Of a stretch of DNA of 64,000 bases, positions 21,340-32,349 are shown piece by piece. The translations under genes were made by a program, and so were the position numbers. The stretch is from Larix kaempferi. Taxonomy: Eukaryota; Streptophyta; Pinopsida; Pinales; Pinaceae. A model generated the notes under the pieces. The model had not been told where the DNA came from and searched no databases. It saw nothing but the letters and a program-made list of their open reading frames with translations. The first letter of the stretch is position 1. Every line of letters starts with the position of its first letter. The DNA lies in the NCBI GenBank assembly GCA_027924585.1, contig BSBM01000461.1:4090501-4154500 (forward strand), read 5' to 3'.

Positions 21340-23865
21340 AGAACAACCATTTTCCAAGGAGGTCCTTACTATTGCAGTAATCGCCTTATTAAGTGTACAT
21401 AACATAGAGTGTTACTTGGGAAAATTTGGGAAACAATATTGTATTCCCACGCAAATTTGGGGCAGATTCCCATTACTTCGTGTTTTCATGTGTGTGTGTG
21501 TATGTGTGTGGTGCATCTAGCAACATAAAAAGACTAAATGTACACATGCAATAGCATAGATTCATCTTGACCTCGAATCCATTAAATGTTGAAAGGTTTG
21601 CACCTTGAGTTTTTTTGTCCCTCTTGATGCTTATCAGATAACTTTGTCTTCTCTTTTTGTTGAGCCTAGTTTCCCATCATCACCGGGTGTCTTATTCTCA
21701 TGGGCATGCATACAAGTTGGGGCCATTCCATTCAATGAATTTATCATTTCAACCTAGGTAACTAAATAATAAACATGCATCATAGATATTGTCAAATAGA
21801 ATGTCTGTCAAGCGAAGAAATATTGATGCATTGTTTGAAGTAAATACCCAACAATTTGTCTTGGAATGCATGGAGAAGAAGAATACTTCTTGGATAAGTT
21901 ATAAATGTATTGGTTAAGAATTTAAAAATATTTTCGCAGGCATAGTTTATATTCCTTCCATACTTAAATACATTCCCTCTTTGCATACAAGATTCCCACA
22001 AATGGAGAAGATAAATTCCCGAACCACAAGGTAAATGCCCTCAAAGCATCCACACATGGAGAATAAATGCCCGCAAGAAAATGCATACACTGGAAAATGC
22101 CCGCAAGTATGCATGTAGGCCTACTGAAAATTCCCACAAGCTCAACAAACATGACCATGGGCTTATGAAAATGCCCTCCTAGCAAGTGGTAATGCCCGCA
22201 GGGCTTGAAAAAATGTCCGTAGGCTTATGAAAATGCCTGCTTGGCAAGTGGTAATGCTTGAAGGGCTTGAAAAAATTCCTACAATTGTGAAGGTTTGATC
22301 TCCAGTAAAATGTCCAGTAAAAAGACACTACAAATGAAATCCCGAAGGTCTAAAAGATTTAAGGAAAGAGGTTTTAGAATAGTTGTAGGCTCAAACTCTG
22401 AATTTGAGAAAGCATTCATCTCAGTCAAACAAAAATTGTTCATCATCACTTAAGGCATCCTATGGAAGTCAAAGAAATGACCATTTGATCTGGTTCTCAA
22501 AAAAAACATCCTTCCATGCATTCAAGTTGAATTCTTCTATAATCAAGCATCCTAGTCCAAAGAAGCACAGATGGAAGTGACTTAAGAAGTTACTTTAATG
22601 ATCACCTGAGCAAAGGTTTAATGGGTAGATTTGAAGTAAACCTTGGAGCAAGATTGACAACAATAATCTAACTTGACATGTTGACTTGACCGAGATCAAT
22701 GATATATTTTTGAGTAGCATTTCTTCTTTCCAAGTACAAGAAACAATACAAGCATACTTTTAGGGGAAGCAGATAAGTATTCAGGAAGAAACATTTTTTT
22801 TGGGCATTGTGAAGCTTTTGATGACTTGATTGTTAAGTATTTCACCCTTTTCCATTGATGAGAAAGGGGGAGAGATGCAGATAAAAGAGGGGTATTAGTG
22901 AGTTGTTTTCATCAATGACAAAGGGGGATATTGAATATTTAAGGTGTCATTGATGCCAACAAGTGTTTTGTAGTGGCTTGTATGGACATTGGAATGACAT
23001 TACGGGCATTTGAAGGACAATGATAGATTTCAAGCTTGCGGGCATCCTTAAGAGCCTTTACGGGAATACTTAAAGAAACCCTTGCATGCATATTTTGAGC
23101 CCTTGCAGGCATACAAAAGATCCCACTACGAGAATTTCTAAGGACTCGTGCGGGCATATGGAGCAAGGCCTCTCAGACTTACAGGAATTCTGGAAGGGCT
23201 TGTTGGAATTATGGAACTCATGAAGATCACGACTATGAGGTCTTAGAAGAAATACATGGAACCCCTATATGTGATGGATAATTCTGTGACATGGAAAATT
23301 AAGGAGAGGAAAGAATGTTAATGACCCATATTGTGGTCATTTACCACGTTGGAGACATAAAAAAATAATTGAAGTCGAGCTGCTAAAAGGAGTTTTTTTT
23401 TAACAAGAATAAAATGTCATTCCTTTCCTTTGGCTTGAAATATGCTCGGGCTTGAAATTTTCCCGCAAGGTTTTTGAAATATGCCTGCAAGGGGCTTGGG
23501 ATATGCCCGCAAGGGGCTTGATATTTTCCCACAAGGGGCTTGGGATATGCCCGCAAGGGGATTGAAATATTCCCACACAAGGGGCTATGAAATATGCCCG
23601 CAAGGGGATTGGGTATGCCCACACAAGGGTTTAAATATGCCCGCGCAAGGAATATATTAATATATTCCTTCATAAGGCATTAATATATGCCTGCACAAGG
23701 GTTTATATATGCCGGAAAAGGCATTAATAATATGCCTGAACAAGGATTAATAATATATGCTCACAAAGGCATTAATATATGCTCGTAAATAAATTAATAA
23801 TATGCCCACACAAGGCTACAATCTGACGCAATTGACTGAGATCAGGAATAAAATGCCCGCACAGG
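21340..23865. repeat. 2.3-kb tandem unit 3
   Basis: Third unit, colinear with unit 1 down to its own terminal minisatellite (23435-23865), which is the longest of the three and grades into ATTAATATATGCC units. The array stops here; the opening block of a fourth unit is absent. Confidence 0.85.
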
Positions 23866-24324
23866 GCTATAATCCACTAGCAACAATCATAGAGTGAAGC
23901 CATCAAATCAAATTCTTATACAGTGGATTCTTATAGGGTGAAGCCATCATTTTCCATTTCTTATGATCTATTACATGAACCTATCTAGGAAGTTATCGTA
24001 AGAGCTTGACCTACATATTTCATCCCTTACAAGATGATATTTATTTTAGTCTAGGGTAGATGGGATAATGTGTTATGGTGTTAATGTGTTTGCATTCATT
24101 CATAAACTTGACTAAATATGATTAAAAACACATGTAATCCACCATAAGGAAGGATAGAATAAATATATTCTTGTGATCCAACCTCCAAACTTCATGATGC
24201 CTCCAACAAATTGTTGGCACTGGTGTATCCCTCAAAAGATTCATCGCTTCTGGACATGCACTTCATGCCTTATGTACAGCTACTGGGATTCTCACACAAC
24301 ACCACAAGATAGATTTTGAATAGC
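23866..24324. other. Non-coding spacer
   Basis: Contains a short repeated phrase AGGGTGAAGCCATCA/GAGTGAAGCCATCA at about 23892 and 23937. No gene or element is recognised. Confidence 0.5.
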
Positions 24325-24516
24325 AACATATGTCTTTGTACATCTGAAGATTTTGAATAGCAACCTCATCAATTGGGTCTATAAGATAGAGGACCTGTAA
24401 AGAAAAAAAGTATGGCACAGTTGTCATGTTGTATGTATTACTACAGTACAATAAAATTTTGTAATTATTGTGGAAAAGAGAAACCATACCTCAATATCCT
24501 TCAAGTCCATCATGTC
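24325..24516 (-). pseudogene. Organellar-type HSP90 fragment, two exons
   Basis: On the minus strand an exon ending DLKDIE (24490-24507) is followed by a 95-bp intron (24395-24489) with GT donor and pyrimidine-rich AG acceptor. The next exon (from 24394 down) reads VLYLIDPIDEVAIQNLQMYKD. Joined, this matches the HSP90 middle domain as I know it from plant organellar HSP90s (HSP90.5/HSP90.6), where EVLYLV(E/D)PIDEVAIQNL is diagnostic. Similarity stops after YKD, where the word TTGCTATTCAAAATC is duplicated. Only about 28 codons remain, with splice sites intact, so it was copied as genomic DNA. It lies inside the CACTA element in the orientation of the transposase, as expected of captured host sequence. 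Confidence 0.75.
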
Positions 24517-24875
24517 CCAAAAACAATGAGCTACAATAACCATTAAAGTACTAAAAACAATAAAAGTATCAATCTATATATAATAGTAGCAATATATATA
24601 AGATCTAAACCAATTATAAACTCAACATCATATGTTGGGGCAGACATCCCTTATCCTCAAACGTCAACCTCTTAGAGTTAGGTTGCTTGCATGAGACTCA
24701 ACTAGACCAACATACCCGTGAAAGGAGAGAACCCAGAACTGGAAAAGACCCTAAAATAGATCATCCAACCCTCACAAATAAAAAATAGTAACAGCACAAC
24801 AATATGACCAACACAATAAAAAACGACAGCAAATTACTCCAAAAAATTCATATAAGGCAGCACTATGGTGGATGG
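24517..24875. other. Non-coding spacer before the Copia element
   Basis: AT-rich, without recognised feature. Its last five bases, GATGG (24871-24875), are one copy of the Copia target duplication. Confidence 0.5.
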
Positions 24876-25478
24876 TGTTGAGATATTGTAACTTCAAAGA
24901 ATATTATATTTGTACTTTATTATTCCGGAGATGTTTCATTCCTCCGTGAAGATTTTATTGTATATCCGGAGATGTTTATTCCTCCGTCGGAATGTGGTAA
25001 CTCGGCTTATTAGACTTCCCTAGTGGGGGTCGGCCCTGTATGTGTTATGTGGGTCAAAGGGTTATTAGACCACCCTAGAGGGGTCGGCCCAGTCAGTTGT
25101 AGTGGGGTATTTAACCCATTGGTTAAATACGAGCCTACGTGTTCTTGTGTAAAAGACAAGTCGGAGTAGTGTATAAATAGAGGAGGTGTATTCCTCATTT
25201 GATACACTCACTCACTTGAGAATGGCGCACTTGTGGAGGAGAAGTCTGCTATGGAGAAGGAGGATCTTATGCTCAGGGTTACATCTTTGTATATTGCTGG
25301 TCATCTATATTGAGGAAGCTTTACTGGGTTTTCTACCCCATGAGGGTTTCCCAGGATAAATCTGTGTCTCTTGTGTTTATGCTGTGCTTGTTGTTTCTTC
25401 AGTGATCCTGTATATGCTATTGTTGTGAAATGGAATGTAATGCTGCTATTTTCTGTCTTAGCATATTTAATCTTAACA
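24876..25478 (+). mobile_element. Copia 5' LTR
   Basis: Begins TGTTGAGATATTG and ends ATCTTAACA. TATA box TATAAATA at 25172-25179. The minus-strand open frame at 25010-25207 recurs in the 3' LTR and is not a gene. Confidence 0.95.
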
Positions 25479-25490
25479 TGGTATCAGAGC
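25479..25490 (+). promoter_or_regulatory. Copia primer-binding site (tRNA-iMet)
   Basis: TGGTATCAGAGC, directly after the LTR, is complementary to the 3' end of plant initiator tRNA-Met. Confidence 0.95.
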
Positions 25491-28240
25491 TAACCTGAAG
25501 GAAGGCAAGGTATGGCACTTACGACACTTGCTCTACTTACGACAATTTGAAGGTTAGGGTTTTATATAGCAAAAACCAGTAATCGTGGAACTTTCGCCAT
25601 AAATCCATTTTTTGCGAAGGTTAGGGATCTGAAACCTTTACAGGTCGTAGATAACATCTCCAGGTATCTTGTGTCCAAAGGGCACCCTCAGATTCGTTGT
25701 ACTTTGTAAGTTATGATCAGTACAAGGTAGGGTTTCTGCCTCTTCCAGATCTCAATCAAAATCAGGTGACCTAGGAAAAAAGGTCATAACTTGGGCTAGG
25801 AAGCTCCAAATGAAATTTCGTAAAAAGTGACAGGTATTAAACAGATTGTACTATCTTAGGAAACTTTTTCAGAGGCCGAAGCTGAACCAGTGACACGTGG
25901 CACGCCGTACAAGTTCACTCTCCTGTTTTATCCCATAAACAGGTCACATTGCGACACTTGGAATTACTCTCTCTCAGAGAGTCCAATTGAGGTCAGACCT
26001 GTCAGGATGGAAATATAATAGGGCGAGCTATCTCAAGAAAAGTTTTCAGAGGCCAAAGTTCAAACAGTGACACGTGGCACGCCATACAAGTTCGCTCTCC
26101 TGTATTATCCCAAAACAGGTCATGTTGCGACATTTGGCATAACTCTCTCTCAGAAAATCCAATTGAGGTCAGACCTATCAGGATGGAAAGATGACAGGTC
26201 AGGCTACTGCAAAAAAAGTTTTTAGACCCTATGGAGTGAAAATTTCAGAGTTATAGCAGAAACAATCAGGTACATATTTCTATCAAAACAGAATTATTTT
26301 TTGAGCACATTCATTCATGGCTTCCGGAATTTAGGGTTTCGGAGAAAGTTAGAATTTTTGGAATCGGAATCCACGGCTGAATGATACTCAGAAAAATAAA
26401 AATTTAGAGACCAAGATCGAATTTTTTGGTTGGGTAGAAGACCGGGCTTGATCAAACCCTAGCTCGGGATTTTGATCGGAAAGATGGAAAATTAGGGCTT
26501 CAACAAAAGTTGGAATTTTTGAAGTCTGTAACCACGGCTGGAAGCTCCTTAGAAAAATAAGAGTTTAGAGCCTTGGATCAAACCTTTTGATTGAGCAAAA
26601 GGGTGGGATTCATCAAACCCTAGTTCGGGATCCTGTCCAGAAGATCCAGAAGTTTCAAAGGCAATTTTGAAGGGTCAAATTTTGGAGATTTCAAAATTGA
26701 AGTATGCTAGTTTGATCAGCTCAGCAAGACACATCCTTCCATTCATTCGGAAGTGTGAAAGTCAAAGATTGAATTTTTAGGGTTTCTCTAGCAAACCCTA
26801 ATCAAGCTCCAAATCAATTTTTAGGGGGAGTTGAGGCTAAGGCCTTACATAAGAAGACTACAAGAAGTCTCGACAGGTATGACTTAAGGAGGTTCAGGTA
26901 TGTCTTGAATTCTGATTCTTGATTAAGTTCATGATGTGTTTGTCTTCATATTATTTATTAGTACAATCTTGATTAATGTTAGAATTGTCTTATCACCCTA
27001 GTAATAGTATAAATGCATGTGAATGATCGAAGACATTCATTGATTAGGGCTATATGATTGTACTAATGCATTATGGTGTTGTGTGAGGTTGATGTTGTCT
27101 GCTAACAAGATACAGGTACATCACAAAAGACAAATCAAGTTCCATGACCATGACAACATGAAGACAAAGACTCATCCATAATCTTTGTTCTACTTACGAG
27201 TGGCACAGAATGAATAGAAGTTCAAAAGACATATAGAAGATCAAGCGAGAGGAAACCACACAAACATAAAAGATAAGTATTTAAGTTGTTATTTGAAATA
27301 ATAAATGATATTGTCTGTAATAGGTTGTATGCATATTTGTATTCCTATAATATATCATACTGAGTGTAAACATTCATAGAGCATTGAAACAATATACTAC
27401 TAATATGCATATGATTGGTAAGTTGGTCAAACATTCCATTGTTGCTTGTCTAGAATAAAACCTCTTTGCTGACATGCTGAGAGCTGTGCACACTCTCAAT
27501 AGTATGTTCTGGTAGAGATGGAAGGCATCTAGATAGCCACTGTATGCATACAGGATATGGAAAAGTGTTGTGCCAAAGTATTGATCAAAATAGTTGCATA
27601 ACTATGTAAATAATATCTCTATGCATAATAGGTTATCATGACAATATGATTTGATGATTATGAAGTATTACTAATCATGTACTTAATTTTGATTTGTAGG
27701 AAAGATCATGATGAATGATGAACACTGAACAAGCGATGGATGTTCAACAAAAGATTTACAAATCAAACACACTATAGAAGGCTTGTGGCTAGAAGATTTT
27801 CCTAGAAAGAGGAAGAGAATCATGATGAAATGTTTGCTCCAAGTGGCTAGATAAGACCATTCTCTTAATGGTGTAATTAAAGAAGAAATGTGAATCAGGT
27901 TTTGTATGGGTTCCTAGGATCGATAATCAATTGATGAGCTTAATGATCACCATGGGTGATGTGGATCTCAACCTTTGCTACAAGGTTGAATATGGTTTCT
28001 ATACACAGATGACATGGATGCAAGAAGGAACGCACCACAGAGTTCGAATGATATTGAGGCTCATATCAGTAGACCCATCTAACGAGAGATGGCACAGATA
28101 GATATTCAGAAGATCATTCAATGCAAAAATGAAAATGAAAGATCTCAAATTGATGCATTACTTCCTAGGTCTGGAAGTATGGCAAGGCTCAGAAGGAATC
28201 TTTCTCAACCAAGGAATGTATGCTGAGAAATATTAAAAGG
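25491..28240 (+). repeat. Copia interior, non-coding, with two internal duplications
   Basis: No gag, protease or integrase motif is visible. A tandem duplication of about 177 bases begins at 25872 and 26049 (shared words GTGACACGTGGCACGCC and GAGGTCAGACCT). A second duplication of about 165 bases lies at 26345-26640 (shared words GGAATTTTTG, CCACGGCTG and ATCAAACCCTAG). The region from 26.9 to 28.2 kb is AT-rich; a faint pol-like stretch may exist near 27.9 kb but I cannot support it. Confidence 0.6.
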
Positions 28241-28980
28241 ACTTGATGTGTTGGGATGGCCACTCTTGAAGTTGTTAGCAGATGACTCATCAGAGTTAGT
28301 GGATAGAACTCTGTACAGACAAAATATTGAGTCATTGATGTGTCTAACGAAAACTAGGTCAGATATATGCTTTGCTGTGAACACCTTAAGTCAGTATGTA
28401 GTGGAAACTAGATGTGTTCACCTGATAAGCTGCAAATCATGTGATGCGGTACCTAAAGGATACAATAAGACTTTGATCTATGTTATCTTGGGGATCATGA
28501 CTTCAGATGGCTACACAGATGTTGATTGGGAAGGAAGTGTATCATACAGGAAGAGCACATCGAGAGGATGTTATTGTCTGGGATCAGCCATGATCTCGTG
28601 GTTGACAGGAAACAATCTAGTGTGGCTCTTAGCACAAGCATAATATATGGCTGCTTGCTCTGCTAATTGTGAAGCGGTATGGCTTCAGGATTGTTTGACT
28701 TAGAGATAGACCCAACTATGATCCTATGTGACAAACAGAGTTGTATCAAGATGGCAGAGAATCTAGTGTTCCAAGATAAGGTGCAGAAAGGAACTAAAAG
28801 TTTGAATTTGTAACAAGTTACCAATATACTAACCAAACTTCTATTGATCCGATGTACTAACCAAACCTCTACCTCAAGAGAACAAGTTGCCGATGTACTA
28901 ACCAAACCTCTACCTCAAGTAAAGTTTTCCAAGACAAACTTAATAAAGTTCAGAAGGACCCTCCTCGAAAGGGGGAGTGA
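28241..28980 (+). pseudogene. Copia RT C-terminus and RNase H remnant
   Basis: The plus-strand frame from 28248 reads YRQNIESLMCLTKTRSDICF and VNTLSQYVVET, the end of Copia RT. It continues with GYTDVDWEGSVSYRKSTSRG and a CYCLGSAMISWLTGNN block, the start of Copia RNase H. A stop after LLAQA (28641) and shifts beyond it break the domain; AYMAACSANCEA near 28640 is still readable. The tail at 28850-28970 contains QVADVLTKPL twice, the usual C-terminal Copia motif, tandemly duplicated. Confidence 0.88.
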
Positions 28981-29099
28981 TGTGATCACTTATGATGAGA
29001 TTGCCTGCATCGACAGTGAGGTCGATGATGAGGATACCTATATTAGCAATGCCAATAGAGAGGTTGGTGGATGGTCCTTAAACAGGGTATAAGTTGAGA

Positions 29100-30070
29100 A
29101 GAGGGATTGCATCATCCTTGAACATATGTTCTAAAAGGATCCGTAGACAGATGTCTCTGAGAAAGAAGAGGGATTGCATCATCCTTGAACATATGTTCTA
29201 AAAGGATCCGTAGACATATGTCTTCGAGAATAAAGTCCTTAGTGGACATGTGGGGATTGGATCATCCCTGGACTTCAGTCCTAAAGTGATCCGTAGACGT
29301 ATGTCTTCAAGAATGAAATCCTTAGTGGACATGTGGAGATTGGATCATCCCTGGACTTCAGTCCTAAAGTGAGCCATAGACGTATGTCTTCGAGAATGAA
29401 GTCCTTAGTGGACATTTGGGGATTGGATCATCCCTGGACTTCAGTCCTAAAGAGAGCCATAGACGTATGTCTTCGAGAATGAAGTCCTTAGTGGACATGT
29501 GGGGATTGGATCATCCCTGGACTTCAGTCCTAAAGAGAGCCGTAGACGTATGTCTTCGAGAATGAAGTCCTTGGTGGACTTGAGGGGATTAGATCATCCC
29601 TGGACTTCAATCCTAAAGAGAGCCGTAGACGTATGTCTTCAAGAATGAAGTCCTTGGTGGATTTGAGGGGATTGGATCATCCTTGGACTTCGGTCCTAAA
29701 GAGAGCCGTAGACGTATGTCTCCGAGAACAAAATCCTGAATGAACAGGTAAGGGGATTGGATCGTCCTCGGACTTTAGTCCTTTGAATTGAGCCGTAGAC
29801 ATGATGTCTCCGAGAACAAAATCCTGAATGAACAGGTAAGGAGATTGGATCGTCCTCGAACTTTAGTCCTTTGAATTGAGCCGTAGACATGATGTCTCCG
29901 AGAACAAAATCCTGAATGAACAGGTAAGGGGATTGGATCGTCCTCGGACTTTAGTCCTTTGAATTGAGCCGTAGACATGATGTCTCCGAGAACAAAATCC
30001 TGAATGAATAGGTGAGGGGATTGGATCGTCCTTGGACTTTGGTCCTGTGAATTGAGCCGTAGACATGAGG
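29100..30070 (+). repeat. Tandem repeat, unit 83-89 bp, about 12 copies
   Basis: Units start with GGATTGGATCATCC at about 29106, 29172, 29254, 29337, 29420, 29504, 29588, 29671, 29753, 29840, 29928 and 30017. Each contains CTTxxGTCCTAAAG or CTTTAGTCCTTTG, then GCCGTAGACxT and GTCTxCGAGAA. The last four are an 88-bp subfamily. It lies between the pol remnant and the 3' LTR. Overlapping minus-strand open frames at 29696-30129 come from the repeat. Confidence 0.92.
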
Positions 30071-30345
30071 TCTCTGAGAATTGAATGATAGGACTGGATC
30101 GTCCCTGAGCTTCGATTCAAAAGGTACATGATAGGACTGGATCGTCCCTGAGCTTCAGTTCAAAAGGTACATGATAGGATTGGATTGTCCCTGGACTTCG
30201 GTTCAAAAGGTACATGATAGGACTGGATCGTCCCTGGACCTCGGTTCAAAAGGTACATGGAAGGACTGGATCGTCCTTGGACCTCGGTTCAAAAGGTACA
30301 TGACAGGATTGCATCATCCATGGACCTATGTCCTAAAGAGAGCAA
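30071..30345 (+). repeat. Tandem repeat, unit about 45 bp, 6 copies
   Basis: Units of the form GGTACATGATAGGACTGGAT followed by CGTCCCTGG and a TTCGGTTCAAAA word, at about 30085, 30124, 30169, 30214, 30259 and 30304. They share TGGATCGTCC with the preceding array and probably derive from it. Confidence 0.88.
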
Positions 30346-30374
30346 GATTGATCATCCTGTAATATGATCGTGTG

Positions 30375-30970
30375 TGTTGCAGGGTATACTTGTATTGTGT
30401 GAATACTTGTATTAATGATGTGTATACTTGTATTGTGTGAATACTTGTATTGATGATATGTATACTTGTATTAATGATGTGTATACTTGTATTGTGTGGA
30501 TACTTGATGATGTGTATACTTGTATTGTGTGGATACTTGTATTGATGATGTGTATACTTGTATTGGTATGGATACTAACACTGTTGATCTAGATGACGAT
30601 GCTGCTGATCGTATTAATCTAGATGACGATGTTGCTGATCGTATTGATCTAGATGACGATGCTGCTGATTGTGTTGATCTAGATGATGATGCTGCTGATT
30701 GTGTTGATCTAGATGACGATGATGCTGATCATGTAGATTGAGATGATCCAAATGTTGTAGATCGTGATAAACCAGATGCTGTAGATCGAGATGATGTAAT
30801 GATGTTGATGATCGTGTGATGACGATGCTAATGATCGTGTGATGACGATGTTGATGATCGTGTGATGACGATGCTAATGATCGTGTGATGACGATGTTGA
30901 TGATCGTGTGATGACGATGCTGATGATCGTGTGATGATGATGCTGACGATCGTGAGGATTCAGATATTGA
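30375..30970 (+). repeat. Three short minisatellites
   Basis: At 30375-30580 there are units of TGTGTATACTTGTATTG. At 30585-30745 there are 27-base units GTTGATCTAGATGACGATGC in a frame of Asp-rich codons. At 30790-30960 there are units GATGATCGTGTGATGACGAT of about 27 bases. The Asp-rich open frame at 30520-30741 is explained by the repeat. Confidence 0.85.
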
Positions 30971-31160
30971 TGTTGTTGTAGCTGTTTGAGTGCTGCAGAA
31001 GATAAAGACTCAGTACTGAAGATGTTTATGTTCCAGTATTGAAGATGTTCCAGTAACTGGTTGAGTTACTGATGATGTTGAGAAAGCTTCCAATGATTTA
31101 TAGATGTATCATGTTGATGACTCCTTGCTCATGCAGATGCTGTTATAATATCCTTCTCGT

Positions 31161-31170
31161 TAAGGGGGAG
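31161..31170 (+). promoter_or_regulatory. Copia polypurine tract
   Basis: AAGGGGGAG directly precedes the 3' LTR start; it primes plus-strand synthesis. Confidence 0.9.
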
Positions 31171-31773
31171 TGTTGAGATATTGTAACTTCAAAGAATATT
31201 ATATTTGTACTTTATTATTCCGGACATGTTTCATTCCTCCGTGAAGATCTTATTGTATATCCGGAGATGTTTATTCCTCCGTCGGAATGTGGTAACTCGG
31301 GTTATTAGACTTCCCTAGTGGGGGTCGGCCCTGTATGTGTTATGTGGGTCAAAGGGTTATTAGACCACCCTAGAGGGGTCATCCCAGTCAGTTGTAGTGG
31401 GGTATTTAACCCATTGGTTAAATACGAGCCTACGTGTTCTTGTGTAAAAGACAAGTCGGAGTAGTGTATAAATAGAGGAGGTGTATTCCTCATTTGATAC
31501 ACTCACTCACTTGAGAATGGCGCACTTGTGGAGGAGAAGTCTGCTATGGAGAAGGAGGAGCTTATGCTCAGGGTTACATCTTTGTATATTGCTGGTCATC
31601 TATATTGAGGAAGCTTTACTGGGTTTTCTACCCCATGAGGGTTTCCCAGGATAAATCTGTGTCTCTTGTGTTTATGCTGTGCTTGTTGTTTCTTCAGTGA
31701 TCCTGTATATGCTATTGTTGTGAAATGGAATGTAATGCTGCTATTTTATGTCTTAGCATATTGAATCTTAACA
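31171..31773 (+). mobile_element. Copia 3' LTR
   Basis: 603 bp with TATA box at 31467-31474. It differs from the 5' LTR at 8 positions, two of them adjacent (TCGG versus TCAT in the GGGGTCGGCCCAG word). Confidence 0.95.
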
Positions 31774-31778
31774 GATGG

Positions 31779-32349
31779 CACCTAAGGAGGGATCTTCAGG
31801 TCAATGCAAGGGCCAATCACGAGTCACCACAAGGCTAAAAATCACATACAAGTAAACGTGCAAGTCAACGTAACATAACAAGGAAACACAGTGTCATACT
31901 AGGCTCATAATTCATGAATAGATTACACAAGTACATTATAATGATGACCTTATTTATTCTATTTACCTCTGCGTGCATCAATGGGAAAATTGGGGTTTTT
32001 CCCAAGCTTTTTCGACATTCTAGCACATGCTAAAAACTGTACTTGAAGCTGAGCCTCAAGTCTTCTTCAGTGGATGCCTCTTGAAAAGCATTTACTTGCA
32101 ATGCATAACACCATGAAAAGTTCTTGTGATAAATCAATTATGTTTTCGATACAATTAGAAAAAATTTGGCTACAAATAATGATTGTTTGATTCTTACAAT
32201 TCGTGCCCTTAGTTTCTGATATCCACCCTGGCCCAATTTGTGTTGCCCATGTTTTTCTACTCTTGACTTTGTCTCTTTATAGGTGTCAAGGAGCCTATAA
32301 AAGGTTGCAAATATGTTATATATCGCAACTTAAATATATTTAAAAGTTT
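31779..32349. other. Non-coding spacer
   Basis: No gene or repeat recognised. It lies downstream of the multi-exon gene and may include its 3' end. Confidence 0.4.

Larger units (their letters stand above)
24876..31773 (+). mobile_element. Ty1-Copia retrotransposon with degenerate interior
   Basis: The two LTRs (24876-25478 and 31171-31773) are both 603 bp and differ at 8 positions by my count (about 1.3%). They are flanked by GATGG on both sides (24871-24875, 31774-31778). A primer site follows the 5' LTR and a polypurine tract precedes the 3' LTR. The interior lacks recognisable gag, protease and integrase and keeps only a piece of RT/RNase H at 28.2-28.7 kb, so the copy is non-autonomous (LARD-like). 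The low LTR divergence says it moved recently, probably using proteins of a relative. Confidence 0.93.

Noticed and set aside
25010-25207. 65-codon frame on the minus strand, repeated at 31305-31502
   Set aside because: It is contained in both Copia LTRs, antisense, and crosses the promoter.
29100-30070. Regularly spaced repeat resembling a CRISPR array
   Set aside because: The whole 83-89-bp unit repeats without unique spacers, there are no cas genes, and the context is a plant retrotransposon.
29696-30129. Three overlapping minus-strand open frames with nearly identical protein repeats
   Set aside because: They come from the 88-bp tandem repeat, with no start context or family match.
30520-30741. 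Asp-rich 73-codon frame
   Set aside because: It is explained by a 27-base minisatellite.
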